DNA of 64,000 nt, from assembly GCF_001425945.1 (NCBI RefSeq), contig NZ_LMEB01000004.1, positions 110,537-174,536 of the forward strand, written 5' to 3'. The notes below the pieces were generated by a model. The model did no database searches. It was given only the letters and a program-made list of their open reading frames with translations, and was not told the origin of the DNA. Shown here one piece after another: positions 9,839 through 20,956 of the stretch (position 1 is the stretch's first letter; each line of letters opens with the position of its first letter). The position numbers were made by a program, and so were the translations under genes. This DNA is from Brevundimonas sp. Root1279 (lineage in GTDB: Bacteria > Pseudomonadota > Alphaproteobacteria > Caulobacterales > Caulobacteraceae).

Positions 9839-11328
9839 CGCCAGGCGTCCGCAGCCGCGCGCATCGGGGCGCGGGCCTTGGCCTGGGTCTCGGCGTATTC
9901 GGCCGCCGGATCGCTGTCGGCGACGACGCCGGCGCCCGCCTGCACATGGATCTGGCCGTCGGCGAACAGGGCGGTGCGCAGGACGATGCAGATGTCCGCC
10001 TCGCCGCCCGCCGAGATGTAGCCCACGCCGCCGCCGTAGCCGGCGCCGCGCTTGACCGATTCCAGCTCGTCGATGATCTCCATGGCCCGCACCTTGGGCG
10101 CTCCTGACAGGGTGCCGGCGGGCAGGGCGGCCAGCAGGGTGTCGACGGCGTCCAGCTTGGGATCGGCCTGGCCCTGCACGTCCGAGACGATGTGCATGAC
10201 CGAGCTGTAGCGCTCGACCTTGAAGCTCTCGGTGACCTCGACCGTGCCCGGCGCCGACACCCGGCCGACGTCGTTGCGACCCAGATCCAGCAGCATGAGG
10301 TGTTCGGCCCGCTCCTTCGGATCGGCCAGCAGCTCGGCCTCCAGCGCGCGGTCGGCCTCGGGCGTCTCGCCGCGCGGACGGGTGCCGGCCAGCGGACGGA
10401 TGGTGACGCGTCCGTCCTTGAGCCGGACCAGGATCTCCGGGCTCGAACCGGCGAGTTGGAAGTCGCCGAAGTCGAGGAAGAACAGATAGGGCGACGGGTT
10501 CTGCCGCCGCAGCGAGCGGTAGAAGGCGAACGGGTCATCGCCCCAGGGCGCGGCGAAGCGGTGGCTCAGCACGACCTGGAAGATGTCGCCGGCGGCGATG
10601 TAATCCTTGGCGCGGGCGACCATGGCCGCGAAGCCGGCCTCGTCGACGGGCGACACGAACTCCGGCGCCGCCTGTTCGACGGCGACGGGCAAGGCCGGCA
10701 GCGATACGCGCAGCTCGGCCTCGAAGACGTCCAGGCGCGCCAGGGCGGCGGCGTGCGCTTCCTCGGCAGACTGTCCGCCGTCGGGATAGGCGGCGGAAAC
10801 CAGCACGATCTCGTGGCGCACCGAATCGAAGATGGCGACCAGGGTCGGCCGGGTCAGCACCGCGTCGGGCAGGTCCAGGGGATCCGGATTGGACTCGCCC
10901 AGCGGCTCCAGCAGCCGGACCATGTCGTAGCCGAACACCCCAAACAGGCCCGCGGCCATCGGCGGCAGGTCGTCGGGCAGGTCGAAGCGAGACGCCGCCA
11001 TCAGACGCCGCAGCGAGGCGAGGGGATCGCCCGGCTCGGGCTGGAAGGTGTCGGTGGAGATGGCCTCGCCGCGGGCCAGCTCGGCCAGGCCGTCGCGGCA
11101 GCGCCAGACGGCGTCCGGCTCGCGGGTGATGATCGAATAGCGGCCGTTGACGGCGCCGCCCTCGACCGATTCCAGCAGGAAGGCGTGACGTCGGCCGTGC
11201 CCGACCTTCAGGAAGGCCGAGACCGGCGTCTCCAGATCGTCCACCAGGCGGCGGACGAGGACCTGCGGGCGACCCTGAGCCCAGCCCGCGGCGAAGCCGG
11301 GCGCGATTGGGCCGCCCGCTGGACTCAT
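9817..11328 (-). CDS. trpE: Anthranilate synthase component I
   Basis: It makes anthranilate from chorismate with TrpG. The 503-residue chorismate-binding enzyme shows the conserved blocks AGDIFQVVLSHRF, RPLAGTRPRGETPEADR, LLDLGRNDVGRVS, GTLSGAPKVRAMEIIDELE and GYGGGVGYIS. The start ATG at 11328 overlaps the ppiD stop (ATGA), so trpE is translationally coupled to the peptidyl-prolyl isomerase gene. A longer upstream frame lies inside that gene. No attenuator is evident. Confidence 0.96.
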   Translation of the reverse strand: MSPAGGPIAPGFAAGWAQGRPQVLVRRLVDDLETPVSAFLKVGHGRRHAFLLESVEGGAVNGRYSIITREPDAVWRCRDGLAELARGEAISTDTFQPEPGDPLASLRRLMAASRFDLPDDLPPMAAGLFGVFGYDMVRLLEPLGESNPDPLDLPDAVLTRPTLVAIFDSVRHEIVLVSAAYPDGGQSAEEAHAAALARLDVFEAELRVSLPALPVAVEQAAPEFVSPVDEAGFAAMVARAKDYIAAGDIFQVVLSHRFAAPWGDDPFAFYRSLRRQNPSPYLFFLDFGDFQLAGSSPEILVRLKDGRVTIRPLAGTRPRGETPEADRALEAELLADPKERAEHLMLLDLGRNDVGRVSAPGTVEVTESFKVERYSSVMHIVSDVQGQADPKLDAVDTLLAALPAGTLSGAPKVRAMEIIDELESVKRGAGYGGGVGYISAGGEADICIVLRTALFADGQIHVQAGAGVVADSDPAAEYAETQAKARAPMRAAADAWRYPFGNR

Positions 11329-13241
11329 TTCTTCTTGGCCGGGGCGGCCGGCGTCTCCGCCGGGGCCACGCCGAGCGCCTGGCGGGCGACCGCTTCGTTG
11401 TAGGAGGCGTTGCTGCGCACGGCGCCGGCCTGGATGGCCGTCTGGAAGAAGGCCTGACCGGTCTGCGGGCCGAAGCGGGCCTGCCACTGGCGGGCTTCGT
11501 CGGCGGCCACAGCCGGGGTCGGGGCGATGATGCCCGTGACGCGGCCGATGGCGATGCCGTCGTTGCCTTGCGGACGCGAGAACGGCTGGCCGCGCTCCGC
11601 CGAGAACAGGCCGACCAGGACGCCTTGGCCGAGCTCGGCGACGGCTTCCTCGCTCTGCTGCACGCCGGCGCGGGTGATGACGGTGGCCCCGACCGAGGCG
11701 GCGACCGTGTTGATGTCCTCGCCGCGGCGCAGGCGGCCGACCAGCTCGTCGGTCTTGGCGCTGAGCAGGCGGGCGTTCTCGCGGGCGGTCCAGTCGCGGG
11801 TGACGGCCTCACGGACATCGTTCAGCGCCGGCATGGCCGCGGGGGTGATGTCGTCGACGCGAACCACGAAATACTGGCCGTCTCCGGCGGAGATCACCTC
11901 GCTCGCGCGGCCTTCGGTCAGCTTCCACATGGCTTCCAGGATGTTGGCCGGGGCGTTGATCTGCTGGCGCTGGGGATTGCGGCCTTCGCGGCTGATCGGG
12001 CTGATCGGCACGACCTGGGCGCCGACCTGGCGCACGGCCTCGTCGACCGACTTGCCTTCGCGGCGGGCGGCTTCATAGGCCTCGACCCGGCGCGCGATGG
12101 CGCCGCGCATTTCCTGGCCGCGGAGTTCCTGGATGACCTGTTCACGAACGTCGGACAGCGCAGCCTCGCGCCCGGGGGTGATCGACGAGACCGCCGCGAC
12201 GACATAGCCGACCCGGGCCTGGACCGGCGCGGTGACTTCGCCCGAGGCGGCGCCGAACACGGCGGCGGCGACGGCAGGATCGCTGATGGCGCTGCGCGGC
12301 GTGTCGGTGAACGGCGCCGGCTGGAGGTTGTTGGCCGAAGCCACGGCCTCGGGGGCCTGGCCCGCACGGAGCGCGGCGGCGATACGGTCCGCGGTGGCCT
12401 TGTTCGGAGCCGTGAGGGTGACGAACGAGCGGCGCTCCGGCACGGACAGGGCGTCCTTGCGGAAGTCGAAGCGGGCCTGGATCTTCTCTTCGCTGATCGG
12501 AAGATTGGCGTCGGCCGGGTTGTGGAACAGCACCAGGGCGCCGCTGCGGAACTCGGGGTTGGACCAGCGGTCACGGTTCTGCGTCATCAAGGTCTGCAGT
12601 TGCGCGTCCGTGGGGGCCGGGGCGGCGCCGGCCATCGATTGGTTCAGCACGAACCAGCTGCCGTCGCGGACCTGCTTGGTCTGGTTGGCGACGATGGCGC
12701 CGTAGATGCGCGGCAGGCGGGCGCCGGCGTTCAGGCCGGTGCCGAAGTGGATCTGGCTGAATTGGTCACGCGAGCGTTCGATGACGGTCGCCGGGGTCAG
12801 GTTGACCTCGCGCAGCTTCGACTCGAACGCCGTCTGGCTGAACTGGCCGGTGAGCGGATCGAAGAAGGCCTGCTCCTTGCGCAGCTCGCGCCACACCAGT
12901 TCCTTCGACGGACGCAGGCCGGCGTTCCAGGCCCAGGCGAAGAAGCCGAGCTCGTTCTTGCGGCCTTCCAGATAGCCGGGCAGGCCGCCGTCGGCGATCA
13001 TCTCTTCAAAGGTGACCGGGCGGCCCTGCTGTTGCTGCTGCTGCTCGCGCAGTTGGTCCAGCTCCGCGCGGAACTCCTGCGGCGACAGGCTGCGGTCGCC
13101 GGCCTTTATCACCGTCGGCGGCTGCAGGCTGCCCAGGATATCGACCTGGCTGCCGCCGGTCACCAGCAGGCCGATGGCCACCAGAACCAGCAGGCCGACG
13201 GCCCATTTGGACTTCGCGAAGTTGCGGAAGACGGAGATCAT
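11325..13241 (-). CDS. ppiD: PpiD-like periplasmic peptidyl-prolyl isomerase/chaperone
   Basis: The 638-residue protein has a short cytosolic start (MISVFRNFAKSK), one membrane anchor (about residues 13-31), a SurA-N-like chaperone region, a parvulin-like region near residues 240-360 and a long C-terminal part. The tail is Ala/Pro/Lys-rich (APAKKK). The family helps outer-membrane and exported proteins fold at the periplasmic face of the inner membrane. A Gln run near residue 65 is unusual. The start at 13241 has AGGA upstream; the longer frame reaching to 13670 overlaps tpiA and is rejected. It is the first gene of an operon with trpE. Confidence 0.88.
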   Translation of the reverse strand: MISVFRNFAKSKWAVGLLVLVAIGLLVTGGSQVDILGSLQPPTVIKAGDRSLSPQEFRAELDQLREQQQQQQGRPVTFEEMIADGGLPGYLEGRKNELGFFAWAWNAGLRPSKELVWRELRKEQAFFDPLTGQFSQTAFESKLREVNLTPATVIERSRDQFSQIHFGTGLNAGARLPRIYGAIVANQTKQVRDGSWFVLNQSMAGAAPAPTDAQLQTLMTQNRDRWSNPEFRSGALVLFHNPADANLPISEEKIQARFDFRKDALSVPERRSFVTLTAPNKATADRIAAALRAGQAPEAVASANNLQPAPFTDTPRSAISDPAVAAAVFGAASGEVTAPVQARVGYVVAAVSSITPGREAALSDVREQVIQELRGQEMRGAIARRVEAYEAARREGKSVDEAVRQVGAQVVPISPISREGRNPQRQQINAPANILEAMWKLTEGRASEVISAGDGQYFVVRVDDITPAAMPALNDVREAVTRDWTARENARLLSAKTDELVGRLRRGEDINTVAASVGATVITRAGVQQSEEAVAELGQGVLVGLFSAERGQPFSRPQGNDGIAIGRVTGIIAPTPAVAADEARQWQARFGPQTGQAFFQTAIQAGAVRSNASYNEAVARQALGVAPAETPAAPAKKK

Positions 13242-13379
13242 GGAGTCGGTCCTGGCGGATGCGCGCGACGGGTGTTGCTTCGGCCTATAGGGGGTGACTG
13301 GCCCGCACGGCAAGACGATGGCGAAGCGGCGACCGCAGAACGGCTTGGCTTGGGCCGTCCGGACGCCTAGAGAGGCGAC

Positions 13380-14129
13380 ATGAAACAATCCGTGAAGTTG
13401 ATCGCCGGCAACTGGAAAATGAACGGTCTCGCGGCCTCGTTGGGCGAGGTCGAGACGCTGCGGGAGGCCCTCGCGGCGGAGCCCGCCGCCTGCCGCGTCG
13501 CCCTGTGCCCGCCCGCCACCCTGGTGCACCGACTTGCCGGGGCCGTAGCAGGCGGCGGCATCGAGGTCGGCGGTCAGGATTGCCGCGCCGAGGCGAGCGG
13601 CGCCTACACCGGCGGCGTCTCGGCCGAGATGCTGAAGGACGCCGGCGCGACCCTGGTGATCCTGGGCCACTCGGAACGCCGCCAGGAGTTCGGCGAATCC
13701 GATCTGCTGGTTTCGTCAAAGGCCGAGGCCGCCCTGCGCGCCGGCCTCTCGCCGATCGTCTGCGTCGGCGAGACCCTGGCCCAGCGCGAGGCGGGGGAGG
13801 CGGTCGAGGTGGTGCGGCGCCAGGTGATGAACTCGCTGCCGCTGGCCCTGGCCGGGCAGGCCTTCGCCGTCGCCTATGAACCGGTCTGGGCGATCGGCAC
13901 CGGCCTGACGCCGACTCTGGAGCAGATCGAGGAGGTCCACCGGGCGGTGCGCGCCGCCATGATCGAGCGTCTCGGCCTGGCCAGCGCGGCGGCCCCCATC
14001 CTCTACGGCGGCTCGGTCAAGCCGGAGAACGCCCGCGACATCCTGGCGGTGCCCGAAGTCGGCGGCGCCCTGGTCGGCGGCGCTTCGCTGAAAGCGGCGG
14101 ACTTCCTGGGGATCATCCGCGGCGCCTAG
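13380..14129 (+). CDS. tpiA: Triose-phosphate isomerase
   Basis: It interconverts dihydroxyacetone phosphate and glyceraldehyde 3-phosphate. The 249-residue TIM barrel has the substrate Lys in AGNWKMNG, the electrophilic His in ILGHSERRQEFGE, the catalytic Glu in AYEPVWAIGTG (loop 6) and the phosphate-binding YGGSVKPEN. It is divergent from ppiD across a 138-base interval that should hold both promoters. secG and pyrG follow on the same strand. Confidence 0.97.
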   Translation: MKQSVKLIAGNWKMNGLAASLGEVETLREALAAEPAACRVALCPPATLVHRLAGAVAGGGIEVGGQDCRAEASGAYTGGVSAEMLKDAGATLVILGHSERRQEFGESDLLVSSKAEAALRAGLSPIVCVGETLAQREAGEAVEVVRRQVMNSLPLALAGQAFAVAYEPVWAIGTGLTPTLEQIEEVHRAVRAAMIERLGLASAAAPILYGGSVKPENARDILAVPEVGGALVGGASLKAADFLGIIRGA

Positions 14130-14214
14130 GCCGTCCGCGGGGTTTGCCCCGGCTCGACATCAATGTTAGACGCCGCCGCTTGATCGGCGCCTTCGCGCAC
14201 ACATATCGGCTGTC

Positions 14215-14655
14215 ATGCTCCAGACCATCCTCCTCGTCGTCATGATCCTCATTTCGATCGCGCTTGCGGGCGTGATCCTGATCCAGCGCTCCGAAGGCGG
14301 CGCTCTGGGCATGGGCGGAGGCCCGTCGGGCTTCATGACCGCGCGCGGCGCAGGCAACCTGCTGACCCGGACGACCTGGATCCTGGCGACCCTGTTCTTC
14401 ATCTGCGCGATCGGCCTGACCATCACCGGCAACATCAGCCGCTCGAGCCAGTCGGTCGTCGACGCTGAAGCCATGGGCGAGCTGGCGGGCACGCTTCCGG
14501 CGACCCGCACCGACGTCCCGACGCAGCAGGCGCCGGCCGAAGGCCCGGCCGCTTCGACCGGCCCGTCGCTGGAAGATTTCCAGGCTTCGATGAGCGGTTC
14601 GCAGTCGGCCCCGGCCGCCCAGCCCGCTCCGGCCCAACCGGCTCCGGCCGAATAA
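14215..14655 (+). CDS. secG: Protein-export membrane protein SecG
   Basis: This is the auxiliary subunit of the SecYEG translocon in the inner membrane. The 146-residue protein has two membrane helices (about residues 3-22 and 55-75) separated by the family's glycine-rich loop GGALGMGGGPSGFMTARGAG. The C-terminal tail of about 60 residues is Ala/Pro/Gln-rich, a common alphaproteobacterial extension. tpiA lies just upstream and a hairpin lies just downstream. Confidence 0.95.
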   Translation: MLQTILLVVMILISIALAGVILIQRSEGGALGMGGGPSGFMTARGAGNLLTRTTWILATLFFICAIGLTITGNISRSSQSVVDAEAMGELAGTLPATRTDVPTQQAPAEGPAASTGPSLEDFQASMSGSQSAPAAQPAPAQPAPAE

Positions 14656-14660
14656 GGATG

Positions 14661-14681
14661 GGCGGGGACTTCACCCCCGCC
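14661..14681 (+). terminator. Possible terminator after secG
   Basis: A 7-pair stem GGCGGGG/CCCCGCC with a 7-base loop starts 5 bases after the secG stop and is followed by a pyrimidine-rich stretch, not a clean T-run. Confidence 0.5.
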
Positions 14682-14795
14682 TTCCTCTCCCGCCCTAAAA
14701 GTCTCCAGAGTTTCCGGTCGCGCCCGGCGCGGCCGGTAGTCCCCAATTTTGCTCGATTGCGTGCAATTCAGCAGGCCGAATCGGCGGTAAGGTGA

Positions 14796-16454
<1,659 letters not shown>

Positions 16455-16569
16455 TCCCAGAACGGCACAGTCGCGCTTGGAACCATACAGGTTCGGGTGT
16501 TCTATCTCTGCGTGAGACGGGGGCGCGCTCATGGGGCGGAACCCTCGCGTACATAGCGAAGGGCCGACC

Positions 16570-19551
16570 ATGCCGACTTTCACCGGAAGCACTGCGTCTG
16601 AGACCATCAACGGCTCAGCGACGGATGACGTCATTGACGGCCGCGGCGGCAGCGACACCCTGAACGGCCTCGACGGAGCGGACGTCTTCCAGCACCGCAC
16701 CGGCGACGGCGGCTGGGCTCCGAACAATTTTCCGAACTACACTGGCAATGCAGTGCTCGACGGCGGTCTGGGTGGCGACCAGTTCCAGCTGTTCGGCGGC
16801 TTCCTCACGCTGTTCGACCACTACTTTTACGGCGACCCGACCTTCGAGGGTTGGACCTATCTGACGCCCGTGCCCTACACGATCGAGGCCGGGGCGGGCG
16901 GTGACGCGGTCTTCACCTCCGGGACCCGGCTGTTCGACAGCCGAGACGGGTCCGAGAGCTTCAACCTCTCGACGGCGACCCTGCGAGGGATCGAGACGCT
17001 CTCGCTGCGCTTCACCGAGAACCCGTTCGTTCCCGAGCCCTTCTACGTCCTCAGCGGCAACGGCTACTACCACTTCAGCGCGGACGACGTGGTCGTGATC
17101 GGCGACCTCAGCGGCACCTCGATCACCGGCCTGATCGACTTCGACGGCGGCACGGGCAACGACAGCCTCGACGCCCGGGCCGTGTCCAACACCATCTTGG
17201 CCTACGGGGGGATCGGCTCGGATCGGCTGCAGGCCGGTTCCGCCGACGACCAGATCTTCGGCGAGGACGGCGGCGACTATCTGATCGGCGGTGCGGGCGC
17301 CAACCTGCTCGACGGCGGCGCAGATTCCGACACCGCCGATTATTCGGCCGCGACCCAGGCGGTGATCATCGACCTCAACGACGGGGTGGTGACCAACAAC
17401 GGCTACGGCCTGGTCGACACCCTGGTCTCGATCGAGAACCTGGTCGGCGGCGCCTTCAACGACGTGCTGATCGGGGAGGCCTCGAACAACCAGATCTGGG
17501 GCGGGCTCGGCTCCGACTACCTGATCGGCCTGGCCGGTGACGATATCCTGCAAGGCGGAGCAGGGGCCTCGAACACCCTTCAGGGCGGGCTGGGCGATGA
17601 CACCTACGTCGTCGACGCTAACGACACCCTGATCGAGGCGGTCGGCGAGGGCACGGACACCGTGCGCACCTCACTGGGCACCTATCGGCTGAAGGCCAAT
17701 TTCGAGGATCTTGAATACACCGGCACGGGCGCCTTCAACGGGCTCGGCAACGCCGCCGACAACAACATCGCCGGCGGGACCGGCGCCGACAGCCTGTTCG
17801 GCTATGAGGGCAATGACATCCTGCGGGGCGGCTCCGGCGCGGCCAACACGCTGATCGGGGGCCTGGGCGACGACCTCTACGTCAGCCGTGCGGCCGGCGA
17901 CTCCCTGATGGAGAACGTGGGCGAGGGCCACGACACGGTCGACACCAACCAGCTCGTCTATGTCCTGAAGGCCAATTTCGAGGACCTGATCTTCTCCGTC
18001 TCCGGCCCTGCCTTCGGAACCGGCAACGCCGCGGGCAACCTGATTCAGGGCGCTAACGGCGCCGACATCCTCTGGGGCCTGGGCGGCAATGACGTCCTGC
18101 GCGGCATGAACGGTGACGACGTCATGCGCGGCGGGGCCGGCAATGACCAGATGGACGCCGGCGCCGGCGCCAACGACACGGTCGAATACGTGACCGCCGC
18201 CGGCGGGGTCTCGGTCAACCTCCAGGCCGGCGTCGCCGCCAATGACGGCGACGGCGGCGCGGACACTTTGATCGGTTTCGAACACGCGGTCGGCTCGGCC
18301 TTCAACGACACCCTGGTCGGATCGGCGGCGATCAACCGGCTGAGCGGCGGCCTGGGAGCGGACACGCTCGTCGGTCTTGGCGGCAATGACATCCTGGAAG
18401 GCGGTACCGGGGCGGCCAACACCCTGATCGGCGGCATCGGCGACGACCTCTACCGGGTCTCCGCGGTCGGCGACACGGTCGTCGAGAACGCGGGCGAGGG
18501 TCACGATACGGTCGAGGCCACCGTCAATGTCACCCTACGGGCCGAGATAGAGGACCTGCGCTTCGTCGGGACCGGCGCCTTCGCCGGCACGGGCAACGCC
18601 TCGAACAACCACATCTGGGGCGGCGCCGGGGCCGACATCCTCACCGGCATGGCCGGGGACGACATCCTGGAGGGCGGCGACGGGCCCGACACCTTCCGCG
18701 GCGGCGCTGGCAATGACCGCTTCGTCGGCGGCGGCACCGGCGGCGACACCGCCGACTACAGCCTGGCCGGCTCGGCCGTGCGGGTCGAACTGTTCAAGAC
18801 CCAGGTGCTGACCGACGGCGACGGCGGCGTGGACACCCTGGTCAGCATCGAGAACGCCACCGGGTCCAACTTCGACGACGTCCTGGCCGGCAATGACGGC
18901 GACAACGTTCTCAGCGGCGGCCTCGGTCGGGACTCGCTGATCGGTTACGTCGGCAACGACACCCTGATCGGCGGCGCTGGCGTGGCCAACGTCCTGCAGG
19001 GCGGCTTGGGCGACGACCGCTACATCGTCTCGGCGGTCGGCGACTCCATCTATGAGATCGCCGGCGAGGGGATCGACCTGGTCGAGACCGCCCTGGCCTC
19101 GATGACCCTGGCCGCCAATGTCGAGAACCTGATCTACAGCGGGTCCGGAAGCTTTACCGGTACGGGCAACGCCCAGGCCAACAACATTACCGGCGGGGCA
19201 GGGGCCGATACCCTGTCAGGCCGCGGCGGAAACGACATCCTCAGCGGCGGCGGCGGCTTCGACACGGTGGTGATGACCGGCCTGCAGTCGGACTACGCCG
19301 TCAACGCCGGCGCCGGCTATTGGTCGATCAGCGACAGCGTGGCTGGCCGGGACGGCCTGGATATCCTCTACGGCGTCGAGCGCGTGCGTTTCGCCGATGG
19401 GACTGTCGTGGAGCTCGGCGCTCCGGCCCCGGCCCCGGTCGCAATGGCGGCTCTCTTCGCCGAGGACCCGGTTGGTTCGCTCCGCCTGGACGACACACGC
19501 CTCACAGGCGACAAACCCCTGATCGATCCCCACCCCTGGGACGGGTTCTGA
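16570..19551 (+). CDS. Large RTX-type calcium-binding repeat protein, probably secreted
   Basis: The 993-residue acidic, Gly/Asp/Asn-rich protein consists almost entirely of GGxGxDxLxG-type nonapeptides that form calcium-filled beta-rolls. Two larger module types alternate. One carries DTADYS...V-DL...GVDTLVSIEN. A ~100-residue module contains GGLGDD-Y-V...GEG-DTV...L-AN-E-L-YTGTG-F-GTGNA. There is no N-terminal signal peptide or enzyme domain, and the family is usually exported by type I secretion through an uncleaved C-terminal signal. The start MPTFTGS is chosen for its GAAGGG ribosome site; a start 13 codons upstream is less likely. No dedicated HlyB/HlyD pair adjoins it. Role unknown; surface layer, adhesin or matrix protein are possibilities. 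Confidence 0.85.
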   Translation: MPTFTGSTASETINGSATDDVIDGRGGSDTLNGLDGADVFQHRTGDGGWAPNNFPNYTGNAVLDGGLGGDQFQLFGGFLTLFDHYFYGDPTFEGWTYLTPVPYTIEAGAGGDAVFTSGTRLFDSRDGSESFNLSTATLRGIETLSLRFTENPFVPEPFYVLSGNGYYHFSADDVVVIGDLSGTSITGLIDFDGGTGNDSLDARAVSNTILAYGGIGSDRLQAGSADDQIFGEDGGDYLIGGAGANLLDGGADSDTADYSAATQAVIIDLNDGVVTNNGYGLVDTLVSIENLVGGAFNDVLIGEASNNQIWGGLGSDYLIGLAGDDILQGGAGASNTLQGGLGDDTYVVDANDTLIEAVGEGTDTVRTSLGTYRLKANFEDLEYTGTGAFNGLGNAADNNIAGGTGADSLFGYEGNDILRGGSGAANTLIGGLGDDLYVSRAAGDSLMENVGEGHDTVDTNQLVYVLKANFEDLIFSVSGPAFGTGNAAGNLIQGANGADILWGLGGNDVLRGMNGDDVMRGGAGNDQMDAGAGANDTVEYVTAAGGVSVNLQAGVAANDGDGGADTLIGFEHAVGSAFNDTLVGSAAINRLSGGLGADTLVGLGGNDILEGGTGAANTLIGGIGDDLYRVSAVGDTVVENAGEGHDTVEATVNVTLRAEIEDLRFVGTGAFAGTGNASNNHIWGGAGADILTGMAGDDILEGGDGPDTFRGGAGNDRFVGGGTGGDTADYSLAGSAVRVELFKTQVLTDGDGGVDTLVSIENATGSNFDDVLAGNDGDNVLSGGLGRDSLIGYVGNDTLIGGAGVANVLQGGLGDDRYIVSAVGDSIYEIAGEGIDLVETALASMTLAANVENLIYSGSGSFTGTGNAQANNITGGAGADTLSGRGGNDILSGGGGFDTVVMTGLQSDYAVNAGAGYWSISDSVAGRDGLDILYGVERVRFADGTVVELGAPAPAPVAMAALFAEDPVGSLRLDDTRLTGDKPLIDPHPWDGF

Positions 19552-19849
19552 CGGCCGCCTAGACCAGGGGCAGGGTCGGCGAGCGCCGCGCGGATGCGGC
19601 GCCGTCGGCCGCGACGGCCTCGAGCGAGGTCTCTCTCGGGCCACGGCCCCATTTGACAACCTTTGTGCCGTCGCTCGGCGCGCTCCGCCGCTCCGTTTGA
19701 AGCAGGCTGTGGCGCGGTGTTGCCGCCGAACGAGAGGTGCGCCGTGCGCCGCCAGTCCCGGGTCGATGGTCAAGCCTCCTCGGGTGTTCACCTGATGCGC
19801 CGCCGTCTGCAGGAGCAGTAGCTAGCGCCGATATTCGGCGAGGTGACCT
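19552..19849. other. Gene-free interval before the exporter operon
   Basis: No frame with a ribosome site was found in these 298 bases. The interval holds a TTGACA-like hexamer at about 19656 without a matching -10 element. A 15-base palindrome CGCCGA-TAT-TCGGCG lies at 19826-19840, just ahead of the next gene. No FNR/FixK-like TTGAT-N4-ATCAA was seen. The promoter of the long downstream block should lie here. Confidence 0.5.
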
Positions 19850-20956
19850 ATGTCGGAACCGGTTGCGCCCCTAGGCTCGCCGCAAGGCGCCAAACCCGCG
19901 TCCTCCACGCCTGAGGCGCCGCCGAGAAAGAAGAAATCCAAGCGCCTGCTCTATGCGGTGATCGCGGCCGTGGTCGTGGCCGTCGGGGTCGGCGCCTATC
20001 TGTACCTGTCGCGGCCGGACCTGCCTCCCGGCTTCGCCGGCGGCAACGGCCGGCTGGAAGCCAACGAGGTCTATGTCTCCAGCAAATACTCCGGCCGGAT
20101 CGCCGAGGTCCTGGCCAACGAAGGCGACACGGTGGAGGCCGGGCAGATCGTCGCCCGCATGGACACCAGCGCCCTGGAGGCGCAGCTCCGCCAGGCCGAA
20201 GCAGAGATCGCAGCGGCCACGGATGCGCGCCGCGTCGCGATGACCGAGGTCGATGCGCGGCGGGCGGAGTACAACTTCGCCGCCCAGCAGAATGCGCGGT
20301 CGCGGCGCTTGGTCTCGACCGGGGCCGTCAGCGCCCGCGAGGCTGAGGTCGACACCGCCGCCATGCTGTCCGGTCGGGCCCAACTCGCCGGCGCCCAGGC
20401 AAGCGTGGTGCAGTCGAGCTCGACCATCGAGGCGGCGCGCGCCACGGCCGACCGCCTTCGGGCCGAGATCGCCGACGCCGTGCTGGTCGCCCCGATCCGG
20501 GCGCGGGTCGAGACCCGGCTCGCCGAACCCGGCGAGGTCGTGGCTGCGGGCGGACGGGTGTTGTCGCTGATTGATCTGGCGGACGTCTACATGTTCGTCT
20601 TCCTGCCCGAGGCCATCAGCGGCAAGGTCCGGGTCGGATCCGAGGCGCGCATCGTGCTGGACGCCGCGCCGCAGTATCCGGTGCGCGCCTTCGTCTCCTA
20701 CGTCTCCCCGGCGGCGCAGTTCACGCCCAAGACTGTCGAGACGGCCGAGGAGCGGCACAACCTGACCTTCCGGGTGAAGCTGCAGGTGCCGCGTGAGCGC
20801 CTGCGTCAGGTCGAGCCGCTGGTGAAGGCTGGACTGCCCGGCATGGGCTATGTGCGGTTCGACGAGCAGGCCGCCTGGCCTGAACGGATCCGTGGCGGGG
20901 CCACGCCGCCCGCCAACCTCTGGCAGCAGACCGGCGGGGCGGCCGCCGCCAAATGA
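19850..20956 (+). CDS. yhiI: HlyD/EmrA-family periplasmic adaptor (YhiI-like)
   Basis: The 368-residue membrane-fusion protein has a basic cytosolic start, one inner-membrane anchor (about residues 32-50), a biotinyl-lipoyl-like half (LEANEVYVSSKYSGRIAEVLANEGDTVEAGQ), a coiled-coil hairpin rich in Ala/Gln/Arg (about residues 105-200) and the second lipoyl half with beta-barrel. In enterobacteria the order yhiI-rbbA-yhhJ is the same as here. The gene overlaps the ABC gene by four bases. It should link the inner-membrane ABC exporter to the outer-membrane factor encoded three genes later. Confidence 0.88.
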   Translation: MSEPVAPLGSPQGAKPASSTPEAPPRKKKSKRLLYAVIAAVVVAVGVGAYLYLSRPDLPPGFAGGNGRLEANEVYVSSKYSGRIAEVLANEGDTVEAGQIVARMDTSALEAQLRQAEAEIAAATDARRVAMTEVDARRAEYNFAAQQNARSRRLVSTGAVSAREAEVDTAAMLSGRAQLAGAQASVVQSSSTIEAARATADRLRAEIADAVLVAPIRARVETRLAEPGEVVAAGGRVLSLIDLADVYMFVFLPEAISGKVRVGSEARIVLDAAPQYPVRAFVSYVSPAAQFTPKTVETAEERHNLTFRVKLQVPRERLRQVEPLVKAGLPGMGYVRFDEQAAWPERIRGGATPPANLWQQTGGAAAAK

